A DNA stretch of 64,000 bases, taken from the NCBI RefSeq assembly GCF_023921225.1, contig NZ_CP071527.1, forward strand, positions 2,012,501-2,076,500. The letters are read 5' to 3'. Each line of letters starts with the position of its first letter. Within the stretch, counting starts at the first letter, position 1. Positions 36,465 through 44,941 of the stretch are shown here, piece after piece. The notes under the pieces are model-generated. The model made no database searches, had not been told where the DNA came from, and saw only the letters and a program-made list of their open reading frames with translations. Both the position numbers and the translations under genes were made by a program. This DNA comes from Legionella lytica (lineage in GTDB: Bacteria > Pseudomonadota > Gammaproteobacteria > Legionellales > Legionellaceae).

Positions 36465-38045
36465 TCAAATCATCACTTCATTCTTTTTTAGGTCCATTGC
36501 TCCATCCAGATCACTGACTACATGCTTATGGTTAACAGGCTTTAATAATGCCTGAGACAAACAAAGAATAAATATGCTTACGGGGAAAATACAGAGCAAG
36601 TCAAAAGGAAAACGAAGTACTCCTATTCCTCCAAAGGAACCTAGATAAGAGATCAAAAGCATGCTTCCCATATACAAAAAGAACCATCCCATGAGTACTC
36701 CATTATCAAAAGAAACTCGGCGATGCGCAATAAAATACAGAACCAAACCGAGCAATAAAGCCACATCAAGCTTCCATATAATTGCAAAACCACACCAGTA
36801 CAACATTAAATTACAAAAATAAAAGGCAACATGAGAACAAAGCAATGCCCCATATAACTTGAATGGGCGTTGGGTTTCCGGTTGCAATTTGCGCATGGCT
36901 AATAAGCAAATCGGTCCAATGCTATAAGAAAGAATGCTCGCAGACGAAAGGAAAGCCACCAGTTTTTGCCAGCCCGGGAAAGGTAAAAAGGACAACATGC
37001 CAACAATTAAATTCGCATACAAGGTAATGTAGGGAATTTTATGGCGATTTACTTTTAAAAAAATCTTTGGCAAATGCCCATTTTGTGCCATTCCATAAAG
37101 AATACGCGAAGTTGCTGCAGCATAGACTAATGCTGTCCCAAAAGGAGAAAAGGAGGCATCAATCATAAGTAAAGTAGCAACCACCCCCAGCCCTAAAAGC
37201 AATGCTAACCCCACCAAAGGACCACTGTCCCCAGGATAAGATAATCCTGACCAGCCATGGCTTAAATATTGCTGGGGAATTGCGACAATAAAACTTAATT
37301 GCAGTAAAAAATATAAGATAAAACCAATTAAAACGGCGCCTAAAATCGCAATCGGAATGCTGCGTTGAGGGTTTTTAACCTCTCCTGCAAGCACAAGCCC
37401 ATTTTGAAAACCGGTAAAGGCAAAAACAACCCCACCTTCTGAAAGTGCGGCAAAAATAGCAACCCAACTGGCTTTATCCGATATATCAACAGAGACATTA
37501 CTCATTGACGGTGCGATATGAAAAAAGGAAACAATAGCGATAATGGGTAATATAAATTTGATAATACTGGCGTATTTATTACATTCAGCCAGTAATTTAA
37601 TCCCATAGGAATTCAAAAACACGACGAAAAGCATAATCGCAACAGCCGCAACATAGCCATAGGCTGAAAGCTGTAAGGTAACCGAGTGCCCCGCAACCAA
37701 TATGGGGAAGAAATGACTAGCGTATTGGAGAATAGCTTGAATTTCAATAGGGGTCATAACTACATAAGAAAGCCATGAAGTCCATGCAAATAAAAAACCA
37801 ACCTCATTCCCATGGGTAAAAGTGGGGTAATTAGACATTCCGCCAGAAATGGGGAACATAGTGCCTAACTCACAAAGAGGTAGCGCAATAAACAACATAA
37901 AAAAGGTAGCAATAACCCAAGAAATTAATGAATTACTACCGGCTATTTGAGCGCTAATATAGGGACTAAATAGCCATCCGGAACCTACCATTCCACCAGC
38001 CGCAGCAATTAATACATTCGTTGTTGAGATGTCGCGTCTTAACAT
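36465..38045 (-). CDS. APC-family amino-acid permease
   Basis: This 526-aa inner-membrane protein has about 13 hydrophobic segments. The N-terminal IAAAGGMVGSGWLFSPYISAQIAG fits the substrate-binding unwound helix of APC carriers (GSGW in place of GSGI). FTGFQNGLVLAGEVKNPQRSIP is the conserved family loop. It is a different subfamily from the permease at 17 kb. Substrate unknown. AAGGAAA sits five bases before the ATG. Confidence 0.9.
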   Translation of the reverse strand: MLRRDISTTNVLIAAAGGMVGSGWLFSPYISAQIAGSNSLISWVIATFFMLFIALPLCELGTMFPISGGMSNYPTFTHGNEVGFLFAWTSWLSYVVMTPIEIQAILQYASHFFPILVAGHSVTLQLSAYGYVAAVAIMLFVVFLNSYGIKLLAECNKYASIIKFILPIIAIVSFFHIAPSMSNVSVDISDKASWVAIFAALSEGGVVFAFTGFQNGLVLAGEVKNPQRSIPIAILGAVLIGFILYFLLQLSFIVAIPQQYLSHGWSGLSYPGDSGPLVGLALLLGLGVVATLLMIDASFSPFGTALVYAAATSRILYGMAQNGHLPKIFLKVNRHKIPYITLYANLIVGMLSFLPFPGWQKLVAFLSSASILSYSIGPICLLAMRKLQPETQRPFKLYGALLCSHVAFYFCNLMLYWCGFAIIWKLDVALLLGLVLYFIAHRRVSFDNGVLMGWFFLYMGSMLLISYLGSFGGIGVLRFPFDLLCIFPVSIFILCLSQALLKPVNHKHVVSDLDGAMDLKKNEVMI

Positions 38046-38435
38046 GAAAATTTCCTTATTATTCAGGTAGCTTCCAGTTGCTTATTCTTTTCATGATAGC
38101 ACTTTATTATAGAAAGCCAAGCTACACACGCTTTGCTGTTCAGAAACTTAGCTGATTGATTTATTGATGTTTATTAGCAACATCTTTTCTGAAGTGTTCA
38201 TAGAAGTAATTAGGATTAACCCTGCTAGTAGTCCAAAAAAACATAAAATCAAGCTGTTCTTTCATTTTATTTTTTGTTATCATACCAAAAATTTTTATCA
38301 ACTATGAATTATCCTTGTGGATAATTTTTCGAACCCGGCTCATATAAACTCCCTAATAAAAAAATAAAACAAACGTAAATCCTGTTTCTATGGGTATTAG
38401 CTCATAATTTTTTTATTTATCTTCATAAAAAGATA
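38046..38435. other. Left flank of the transposon, mostly featureless
   Basis: About 390 AT-rich bases lie between the permease and the left terminal repeat. A perfect hairpin AATTATCC-TTGT-GGATAATT at 38307-38326 followed by TTTC could terminate + strand transcription. The last six bases AAGATA (38430-38435) match the six bases just outside the right end. No gene seen. Confidence 0.55.
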
Positions 38436-38457
38436 GTCGCTGTCGCGAAATGATTTG
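38436..38457 (+). repeat. Left terminal inverted repeat of the DGR transposon
   Basis: These 22 bases are the exact reverse complement of 44920-44941. Similarity stops at once on the inner side. AAGATA precedes it. Confidence 0.9.
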
Positions 38458-38866
38458 GGCAAGTTTGAGGAATAAGAAACTGAAGGAATTTTTTTGATTT
38501 TAAATCATTAACAAAGTATCATAATTTGGAATAGTTTTTCAATATTAAATAAACATATAGGATGCTGGCGCAGGGAATGAACTATTTATTAGATATCAAA
38601 CAAGACTTGCTCTTAACGCCCAATGATGGGACCATTGCCAGCAATCAGCATCAGCAATCAGCACTAGATTTCCCCTTATTTTTATCTTTTCCCCATACAT
38701 TTTTTTGTGTTTCTTTCCTTTACTCAGGGGCTTGTTTCATCTCTTTGCTCTACTTAAATCGTATGGGGCTCGTTTGTGCCTTCACTCTCTTGTTATTCCA
38801 ATCAATTGCCGCTGACTGCTTACTATTTTCACATGATAAATCGTTTTTACTTTGCAAGGAGTGCTT

Positions 38867-39616
38867 GTGAAGTATCGTTTATTTCTTTTTATAGCAACAG
38901 CCAGTGTGTTGGGAAGTACAGTATTTGCGGGCACCATGGGGCCTGTTGCTCCCTCCAAAGATTGGACCTGGGTTGCTTCAATAGCCGCGGGACCCATTTG
39001 GGCCAGGGGTGGTGAGACACAGACTTTTTATTTGGCGCCAGAGATTGAAAAGACCTATGCCGCCAGAAAATCGACTAATGCCATTGCCTCGGGTGAACTG
39101 TTTGTTGGTATACAAAAATCATTGACTTCTCAATGGTTGGGGCAATTGGGATTGGCGGCCGCCACTACTGGCAATGCCAAACTGCAGGGTGTGATATGGG
39201 ATGATGCCGACCCTCAATTTGCTAATTACAGTTACCTTTACAAAGTACGCAACAGTCACGTAGCGGTAAAAGGCAAGCTGTTGCTTGATAAAGGATATTG
39301 GGTCATGCCTTGGGTGAGTGCCAGTCTTGGGGTGGGGTTTAATCGCGCCCATGATTTCACTAATACGCCCTTGATTTTTGAAGCATTACCTAATCCTAAT
39401 TTTGCAGACCACACGAAAACCGCTTTTACCTACACTTTGGGCGTCGGCATGCAAAAGCCCTTAAACACCCACTGGCAGATAGGGGTTGGTTATGAATTCG
39501 CCGATTGGGGCAAAAGTGAGCTGGGTCGTGCTGCGGGGCAGAGCCTAAATTCAGGATTAGCCCTCAATCACCTCTACACTAATGGGGTGTTGTTCAATCT
39601 GACTTACATCGCATAA
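38867..39616 (+). CDS. Outer-membrane beta-barrel protein of the DGR operon
   Basis: This 249-aa protein starts with GTG at 38867, five bases after AAGGAG; a longer TTG start at 38852 overlaps that ribosome site and is rejected. The signal peptide is KYRLFLFIATASVLGSTVFA. The mature part alternates polar and hydrophobic residues like a small OmpW/OmpA-type barrel (GELFVGIQKSLTSQWLGQLGLA, YWVMPWVSASLGVGFNRAH, FTYTLGVGMQKPLNTHWQIGVGYEFADWG) and ends in a short hydrophobic strand FNLTYIA. It lies 11 bp upstream of the variable protein gene in the same operon, which suggests a surface-display or anchoring partner. Confidence 0.8.
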   Translation: MKYRLFLFIATASVLGSTVFAGTMGPVAPSKDWTWVASIAAGPIWARGGETQTFYLAPEIEKTYAARKSTNAIASGELFVGIQKSLTSQWLGQLGLAAATTGNAKLQGVIWDDADPQFANYSYLYKVRNSHVAVKGKLLLDKGYWVMPWVSASLGVGFNRAHDFTNTPLIFEALPNPNFADHTKTAFTYTLGVGMQKPLNTHWQIGVGYEFADWGKSELGRAAGQSLNSGLALNHLYTNGVLFNLTYIA

Positions 39617-39627
39617 GGACAAGGACC

Positions 39628-41394
39628 ATGCATCGATACAACAACAAAATTTTTTTGAAGAGAATACTGGCATTCTGGTGCTCAGTGTTCCTGATGACAA
39701 CCGTTTTTGCAGGGACTCCATTGTGGACGTTTGAGCCGCTCACGGCCACGACTGTTTCGGTTCCCTCCAATGGGACAGCTCTGGTGCAATACCGAGTCAC
39801 CAACCAGTCCAGCAAGCCACACACCTTAATCATGCAGCCCATTCGGGGCATTACACAAATCACCACTGGTTTAGGCATTTGCGGCAACCCTTTTGTACTG
39901 TCAGGCAAGGGCTCCTGCATCCTGTCTTTACAGATAAGCGGTAGCCAGCTAAGCAGTCCGGTTATAGATGGTCCTGTGGTTTGCCAGCAAGGAAACCACA
40001 ACCAGTGTTATCGGCCAAGCGCTGCCAATATTTTGCGCATTGCCCGTGGTCCTGCAGCAGGAGCTACGATTACGGTGAGCCCGTCTTCTTTAAATTTTGT
40101 TGCGGGCAATAATGGAGTGGTCACTGTGGCCAACAGTATAGGCTCGACAGAACCAGCAAACAATGTGGCTGCAACCATTCCAGGAGGCAGCGGCATCAGC
40201 GTACAAAGCACGACGTGTGGTGCGGTTCTGGCGATTGGAGCAAGCTGTACGATTACCTTTACTGCCCCTGCGGTGGAAGGCCCAACTAACATTGGCATAA
40301 GCGGCAACAACACCAATACCGCAACTGTTGCAGTGACCGTCACGCCCATACCAATGGCCACCATTAGTGTTAATCCGACCACATTACTGTTTGCTGAAAA
40401 TTCAACGGGCGATGTCACCGTGACTAATGATGCAGGCTCTCCAGTTGCGGGAGAGAATGTGGCTGCAACCATCCCAGGAGGCAGCGGCATCAGCGTACAA
40501 AGTACGACGTGTGGTGCGGTTCTGGCGATTGGAGCAAGCTGTACGATTACTTTTGCTTCAAGTACACAAGAGGGACCAACGACTATTCCCATCGTCGGAG
40601 ACAATACCAACACTGCGAATGTCGATGTGACGGTGACCAGTCAGCCACAGATAAGCATCACAAGCCCTGTACAGCAAGACCGGGTCGTTACGGTATCTTC
40701 AATAACACCGTTGTCATTAGAAATCACTAACGATGCGGTCAGTGTCGTGAATGCGAATGCAATTACAGTCAGCAATAAGGCAGCCTGCCCTAATCTGTCC
40801 GTTGACGACAGCAATTGCGCCAGTGTGACACCTGGAGCCAGTTGCACGCTGAAACTGACTTCCAACTCCCCTTACGCACCGTGCATGATTACCGTCAGCG
40901 GCAGCAACACTGCCAACAGCCCCGCGACCTTAATTGCCTTCTCTCATATGGGAGGATTGGTGTTTCAAGAAAGCGGGGGCAGTGGCAAGGTCGTCATTGA
41001 TGTGGCGCAAGGTTTTAACAGCCAATGGACAAGTACTTTTTCAAATATAGCTGGCGCAACAAGCCTGGATGATGGGGTTAGCAATACCAATGCGATTGTT
41101 CTTGATGGAGCTTGTACAGGCAGTCCTACTAACTGCGCGGCCCAACGTTGCCGAGGCATCAGTACAGACTGGTATCTTCCCGCAAGAAATGAGCTAGCTA
41201 CAGTCCATAGCGCATTGTGTTCCAACTCTACAATTCCCTGTAACTTTGGCGGGTTTTCGTCCGCGTTCTACTGGAGTTCGTCGCAGGATGGCTTCGGCGT
41301 CGCGAGGGGCGTGCTCTTCCCGTCGGGTTTCGACCTCGTCGACAGTAAGGATATCGTACAGCCTGTCCGTTGTGTCCGGGCTTTTCCCCCTTAG
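39628..41394 (+). CDS. DGR variable protein with C-terminal C-type-lectin-like domain
   Basis: The 588-aa protein has a signal peptide (IFLKRILAFWCSVFLMTTVFAG). Repeated Ig-like/DUF11-style modules with paired cysteines follow (two with GGSGISVQSTTCGAVLAIGA). A C-terminal DUF1566/CLec-type domain runs from about residue 440 (RGISTDWYLPARNELATV, then FGGFSSAFYWSSSQ, ending PVRCVRAF). Residues 540-584 are encoded by the VR and are the diversified ligand-binding face. No lipobox is visible, unlike the L. pneumophila LdtA target, so surface retention may depend on the barrel protein encoded just upstream. AAGGAC precedes the ATG. Confidence 0.9.
   Translation: MHRYNNKIFLKRILAFWCSVFLMTTVFAGTPLWTFEPLTATTVSVPSNGTALVQYRVTNQSSKPHTLIMQPIRGITQITTGLGICGNPFVLSGKGSCILSLQISGSQLSSPVIDGPVVCQQGNHNQCYRPSAANILRIARGPAAGATITVSPSSLNFVAGNNGVVTVANSIGSTEPANNVAATIPGGSGISVQSTTCGAVLAIGASCTITFTAPAVEGPTNIGISGNNTNTATVAVTVTPIPMATISVNPTTLLFAENSTGDVTVTNDAGSPVAGENVAATIPGGSGISVQSTTCGAVLAIGASCTITFASSTQEGPTTIPIVGDNTNTANVDVTVTSQPQISITSPVQQDRVVTVSSITPLSLEITNDAVSVVNANAITVSNKAACPNLSVDDSNCASVTPGASCTLKLTSNSPYAPCMITVSGSNTANSPATLIAFSHMGGLVFQESGGSGKVVIDVAQGFNSQWTSTFSNIAGATSLDDGVSNTNAIVLDGACTGSPTNCAAQRCRGISTDWYLPARNELATVHSALCSNSTIPCNFGGFSSAFYWSSSQDGFGVARGVLFPSGFDLVDSKDIVQPVRCVRAFPP
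40162..40554 (+). repeat. Two 99-bp near-identical direct repeats in the variable protein gene
   Basis: 40162-40260 and 40456-40554 differ at only three positions, all silent T/C changes, with a period of 294 bp. They encode the cores of two Ig-like modules. The high identity indicates recent duplication or gene conversion. Confidence 0.95.
41245..41380 (+). other. DGR variable repeat (VR)
   Basis: These 136 bases align without gaps to the TR at 41948-42083. The first 42 bases and the last 22 are identical. Between them the two differ at 25 sites, 22 of them where the TR has A. All ten AAC codons of the TR have changed in the VR (to TTC, GGC, GTC, GGC, CTC, TTC, CTC, GTC, GAT and ATC). The identical 3' segment CAGCCTGTCCGTTGTGTCCG is the expected IMH-type initiation end. 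The VR forms the end of the variable protein gene. Confidence 0.95.
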
Positions 41395-41414
41395 CCCCTT
41401 TATCCCTTTTCTTT

Positions 41415-41435
41415 TGAGGCAGCGCAGCTGCCTCA
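41415..41435 (+). promoter_or_regulatory. Hairpin/cruciform downstream of the VR
   Basis: TGAGGCAGC-GCA-GCTGCCTCA is a perfect 9-bp stem with a 3-base loop, 34 bp past the end of the VR and 20 bp past the variable protein stop codon. DGR targets often carry such a hairpin that aids homing at the VR. No T-run follows, which argues against a plain terminator. Confidence 0.65.
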
Positions 41436-41472
41436 TGATTTCTTTAAAGACGAATGATTTGGATTTTGGCTA

Positions 41473-41826
41473 ATGGCTTTCTATACAGAGTTACCCGTTT
41501 ATAAGGACAGTTATCAGTTGGTTCTGAGGGTGTTTGAGGTAACCCGCGATTTTCCAAGAGAATATCGATACACACTTGGCCAAGACATGAAGCGCGATGC
41601 CCTTCATTTGCTTCGTTGCATTTACCGGGCTAACAAGCATCAAAACAGGGTTGAGCATTTAGAGGACTTTTTAGATGAGATGGAGTTGCTGAAATTAGAA
41701 ATTCGCCTGTGTGTTGAGATGAAACTGATATCACTTAAAAGGCAAGCCCTGTTAAGTGAACTCTTGACACGCATAGGCAAGCAGGTGACTGGCTGGCGTA
41801 ATGCCAGCCGAAAGCCAGAATCATGA
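41473..41826 (+). CDS. avd: DGR accessory variability determinant (Avd-like four-helix protein)
   Basis: This 117-aa helical protein of the four-helix-bundle/Avd family is rich in Arg and Lys. Characteristic segments are YKDSYQLVLRVFEVTRDFPREYRYTLGQDM and LLRCIYRANKH. Avd forms a pentameric basic barrel that binds the reverse transcriptase and the TR RNA and is needed for mutagenic cDNA synthesis. It lies between the VR and the TR, the usual place. The first ATG fits the family N-terminus; the ribosome site is weak. Confidence 0.92.
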   Translation: MAFYTELPVYKDSYQLVLRVFEVTRDFPREYRYTLGQDMKRDALHLLRCIYRANKHQNRVEHLEDFLDEMELLKLEIRLCVEMKLISLKRQALLSELLTRIGKQVTGWRNASRKPES

Positions 41827-41947
41827 AGGCTACGGTGTTCATGAGTGAGCATGCTTTTGTTTAAAAGCGACAAAGGGACTGCTGTGTAGCAGTTGATTCG
41901 TGTCTGCATAAGACGCCTTGTGCAGACCAAAACACCTTTGTATTGCG

Positions 41948-42083
41948 TTTGGCGGGTTTTCGTCCGCGTTCTACTGGAGTTCGTCGCAGAATGACAACAA
42001 CAACGCGTGGAACGTGAACTTCCCGTCGGGTAACGACAACAACGACAATAAGAACAACGAGCAGCCTGTCCGTTGTGTCCGGG
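41948..42083 (+). ncRNA. DGR template repeat (TR)
   Basis: The 136-bp non-coding template lies between avd and the reverse transcriptase gene. Its variable part is built almost wholly of AAC, GAC and AAT codons in register with the VR reading frame, so adenine mutagenesis cannot create stop codons at the AAC sites (NNC). The upstream 120 bases hold short stems (ACTGCT-GTGT-AGCAGT; TCTGCA paired with TGCAGA) of the kind expected in the structured DGR RNA. Confidence 0.93.
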
Positions 42084-42179
42084 GTTTTAAACAAAGCAAT
42101 GTCACAATTGGCGTGGGCATTTAACAAGTCCACGCCACCTATTAGAATGAGATGATTGATAGAAAAGGAACAGAGCTGT

Positions 42180-43355
42180 ATGAAATATGGTGCGTCATTG
42201 GAATCATTATTCCAAGCCTATTTTGACTGTCGCAAGAACAAGCGCAACACCATGAATGCGCTCCGCTTTGAAACGGACTATGAAAGCAATCTCATCGCTT
42301 TGTATGATGAGCTCAATTCCAACACTTGGCATCCTGGGCGCTCCATTGCTTTTGTCATTGACAAACCGGTGAAACGCGAAATCTTTGCCGCTGATTTTCG
42401 TGACCGAGTGGTGCATCACTGGTTAATTAATCAACTGAATCCCTTGTTTGAGAAGGCCTTTATTTATGACAGCTATGCGAGTCGAAAAGGGCGAGGCGCA
42501 CATATGGGCATTGCGCGTGCGGCGCAATTTATACGCAAATGCTCCTTAAATTACCAAAGAGACTGCTACGTACTAAAACTCGATATCATGAGTTTTTTCA
42601 TCCGCATTAATCGGCGTATTCTCTGGGAAAAACTTCGCTTACTTCTCGAGAAGCATTATAACCAATCCGATGAAAAATTAATTCTGGAGGTGGCTAGAAA
42701 AATCGTTGAAAATGAGCCGACGAGCAACTGTTTTATCAAGGGAAAACGGCGTGACTGGCAAGATTTCCCCAAAGACAAGAGCCTTTTTTATGCCAGACCC
42801 CATTGTGGACTGCCAATTGGCAATCTGACAAGCCAGGTGTTTGCCAATTTTTATTTAAATCCCTTTGACCATTATATCAAACACGATTTAGGTGTGCGTT
42901 TCTATGGTCGTTACGTCGATGATTTTATTCTGGTACACGAAGACAAAGCGTTTTTAAAATCACTCATACCCCAAATGGAGCAGTTTTTGCAAGAAGAGCT
43001 CCAACTCGAGCTTCACCCGCGCAAGCAATACCTGCAGCATTATCGCAAAGGCATTCCTTTTCTTGGGGTGATGCTCAAACCACACTGTATTTATGCCGGT
43101 CGTCGCATCAAAGGGACTTTTTATGAGGCCATTACAAAGCATAATGCAGTAGCCAAAGACCATAAACCCACGAAAGAAGAGCAAATGGCCTTTTTATGTT
43201 CTATCAACTCTTATCTTGGGATTTTAAGTCATTACCAGACGTATCGCCTAAGAAAAGGTATGCTCAAAAAGCACTTATCCATTTGGTGGTGGAATCTGAT
43301 GTTTTTCAGTGGCGGATGCGCCAAATTGGTAGCAAAACAAAGAGCGGTACGATAA
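42180..43355 (+). CDS. DGR reverse transcriptase
   Basis: The 391-aa enzyme starts at ATG 42180 with AAAAGGAA ten bases upstream; a TTG 24 bases earlier is less likely. RT motifs are intact: Asp135 in VLKLDIMSFF, GLPIGNLTSQ at 210-219 (the DGR-type motif in place of retroviral QG...), YVDDF at 245-249 with the catalytic Asp pair, and KGIPFLGVML further on. It copies the TR RNA and misincorporates opposite adenines, and the cDNA then replaces the VR. It is 27 bp upstream of the transposase gene in the same orientation. Confidence 0.96.
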   Translation: MKYGASLESLFQAYFDCRKNKRNTMNALRFETDYESNLIALYDELNSNTWHPGRSIAFVIDKPVKREIFAADFRDRVVHHWLINQLNPLFEKAFIYDSYASRKGRGAHMGIARAAQFIRKCSLNYQRDCYVLKLDIMSFFIRINRRILWEKLRLLLEKHYNQSDEKLILEVARKIVENEPTSNCFIKGKRRDWQDFPKDKSLFYARPHCGLPIGNLTSQVFANFYLNPFDHYIKHDLGVRFYGRYVDDFILVHEDKAFLKSLIPQMEQFLQEELQLELHPRKQYLQHYRKGIPFLGVMLKPHCIYAGRRIKGTFYEAITKHNAVAKDHKPTKEEQMAFLCSINSYLGILSHYQTYRLRKGMLKKHLSIWWWNLMFFSGGCAKLVAKQRAVR

Positions 43356-43382
43356 AAAAAGAAAGAAGGATGTAAGGTAACA

Positions 43383-44843
43383 ATGAGTTTGGATGTGGAT
43401 GGATTTGATGAGCTGGTCACCGGTGGCAGTGTCACCACTGCAATCAGGAGTGACCATCGCCTGATGAAGCTGGCGCAAAAACTTCCCTGGGAAGAGATGC
43501 TGCAACTAGTATTACCTGATTTACAGCGTACGGAAAAGAAACATTGGTGGATGGGCAGGCCCTTACGCGTACGCATTCATCTTGGTGTTTATATATTACA
43601 ACAGATGTTTAACCTCACTGATCGCGTAATAGAACAACAAGTACGCGATAATGCTGCCTTTCAATTGTTTTGCGGTTATGGTTTCATCAAGAAATGGCAT
43701 GCGCCAGACCATACCAAAATCGAGACGTTTCGTTCTCGATTAAGCCCTGAAACACAACGCCGACTTGCCAATTTGATAACGCAACACGCCGTTACACTGA
43801 ATTACGCCAATCCTACGGAGCTTGATATTGACTCTACCGTGCAAGAAGCTAATATAGCTTATCCCGCAATCGCCAATTTATTGGTTAAGGTTGCTGTTCT
43901 TGCGTCAGAAGTTGGAAAAGGACTGAATCAATTGTGCTGTGGTGGCATGAAGCGTTACCGTGTTGGGCTAAGCAATTTAAAACAAATCGCGCTGTATTAT
44001 TTTAATTTGAAACGCAAGGATGTTGGCGAGGATATATTATCCGTGGTGCTTCAGCGGCTATGGCGTGAAACGTATGCCGATGTATTGCCTATCTTAAATG
44101 ATATCTATTTGTTTGGTAATCAGTTGGCATCGGGTAAATATTGGGCGCTTCGCCGTGCTGTTGAGAAGCTGAGCTGGCGCGGGACTATGTTATTACAGAA
44201 TGTACATGGTTATCTTTTTGAGGGCATTGCCAATACATCGATTTCTTCATTGCATGCTTATGAAGTCGGTTGTTTTAATAAAGGTAAATTAAATAAAAGA
44301 CTGCAGTTTGGTCGCGCCTATCAATTAGGACGTATTGGAGGTAACTTTCTTTTTGTTGGCGAATGTGCCTCTACTTATATGCCAGATGCTCAGTCTTTAC
44401 CGTTGATGCTCAATACTCATGAGCATCTTTTTGGAAAGGGGTTGCTGGCATCGGTTGCGACAGATAAAGGATATTATTCATTGAACAACGAACAACTATT
44501 GATTGAAAAAGGCGTTCTTGAAATTCAATTACCCCGTCCTGACAGGGCGCTCAATGCGGCTCGCGAAACAACACCATGGCCAATTCGGCAATTATTACAT
44601 CATCGGCGCGCTGGTATTGAGCCTTTGATTGGCCACACGAAGCAAGGTGGCCAATTGGGCAGAAGTCGTATGAAATCTGATGAAACCACCAAAAGCGCCG
44701 GTTACGCTGCTGTATTTGGATTCAACTTAAGGCAGCTTACTCGCTATCTTACAGGAGAGGTGCGTCCAAAAATTGATAAAATGGCTAATATTACAACAAA
44801 CGATGCAAATAGCACCTATAAAATAGCCATGCAAGGAACGTGA
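43383..44843 (+). CDS. DDE transposase (IS5/IS1182-like)
   Basis: This 486-aa transposase has an N-terminal DUF772-like region (RPLRVRIHLGVYILQQMFNLTD) and a DDE core: first Asp in ELDIDSTVQEANIAYP at about 148-150, second in VATDKGYYS, and Glu in AGIEPLIGHTKQGGQLG. It is intact with its own ribosome site (AAGG six bases before the ATG). It lies directly after the reverse transcriptase, with the right terminal repeat 76 bp beyond the stop. No second copy of the terminal repeat lies between it and the RT gene, so the transposase should act on the outer ends and move the DGR with it. The exact IS family is uncertain. Confidence 0.88.
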   Translation: MSLDVDGFDELVTGGSVTTAIRSDHRLMKLAQKLPWEEMLQLVLPDLQRTEKKHWWMGRPLRVRIHLGVYILQQMFNLTDRVIEQQVRDNAAFQLFCGYGFIKKWHAPDHTKIETFRSRLSPETQRRLANLITQHAVTLNYANPTELDIDSTVQEANIAYPAIANLLVKVAVLASEVGKGLNQLCCGGMKRYRVGLSNLKQIALYYFNLKRKDVGEDILSVVLQRLWRETYADVLPILNDIYLFGNQLASGKYWALRRAVEKLSWRGTMLLQNVHGYLFEGIANTSISSLHAYEVGCFNKGKLNKRLQFGRAYQLGRIGGNFLFVGECASTYMPDAQSLPLMLNTHEHLFGKGLLASVATDKGYYSLNNEQLLIEKGVLEIQLPRPDRALNAARETTPWPIRQLLHHRRAGIEPLIGHTKQGGQLGRSRMKSDETTKSAGYAAVFGFNLRQLTRYLTGEVRPKIDKMANITTNDANSTYKIAMQGT

Positions 44844-44919
44844 TTGAGCTGATTGGGTTCGATCTAATTTTAGTCGCACGTTAATGCGTCAAATCAGAGC
44901 TTTCCGATTATCTTACGGT

Positions 44920-44941
44920 CAAATCATTTCGCGACAGCGAC
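44920..44941 (-). repeat. Right terminal inverted repeat of the DGR transposon
   Basis: Exact reverse complement of 38436-38457. AAGATA (44942-44947) follows it, matching the bases before the left end. A hairpin TATCCACA-AAATC-TGTGGATA starts just outside at 44946. Confidence 0.9.

Larger units (their letters stand above)
38436..44941 (+). mobile_element. 6.5-kb transposon carrying a complete diversity-generating retroelement
   Basis: The two ends are perfect 22-bp inverted repeats (GTCGCTGTCGCGAAATGATT plus two bases at 38436-38457, and the reverse complement at 44920-44941), flanked on both sides by AAGATA, a likely target duplication. Inside, all genes run left to right: beta-barrel protein, variable protein, Avd-like protein, TR, reverse transcriptase, DDE transposase. 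The transposase stop is 76 bp from the right end, as in an ordinary IS, while the left end is 4.9 kb away across the DGR. The interior is visibly more GC-rich than the flanks. It inserted between genes and broke none. Confidence 0.75.

Noticed and set aside
38562..38870. 102-codon open frame at the left end of the transposon, before the barrel gene
   Set aside because: It overlaps the ribosome binding site and start of the barrel protein, has no ribosome site of its own and its product has no coherent pattern beyond a hydrophobic stretch. Treated as leader DNA.
41861..42133. Open frames over the TR on both strands, including one encoding a Val-rich product
   Set aside because: They arise from the AAC/GTT-rich template; the TR is explained as a non-coding DGR template.
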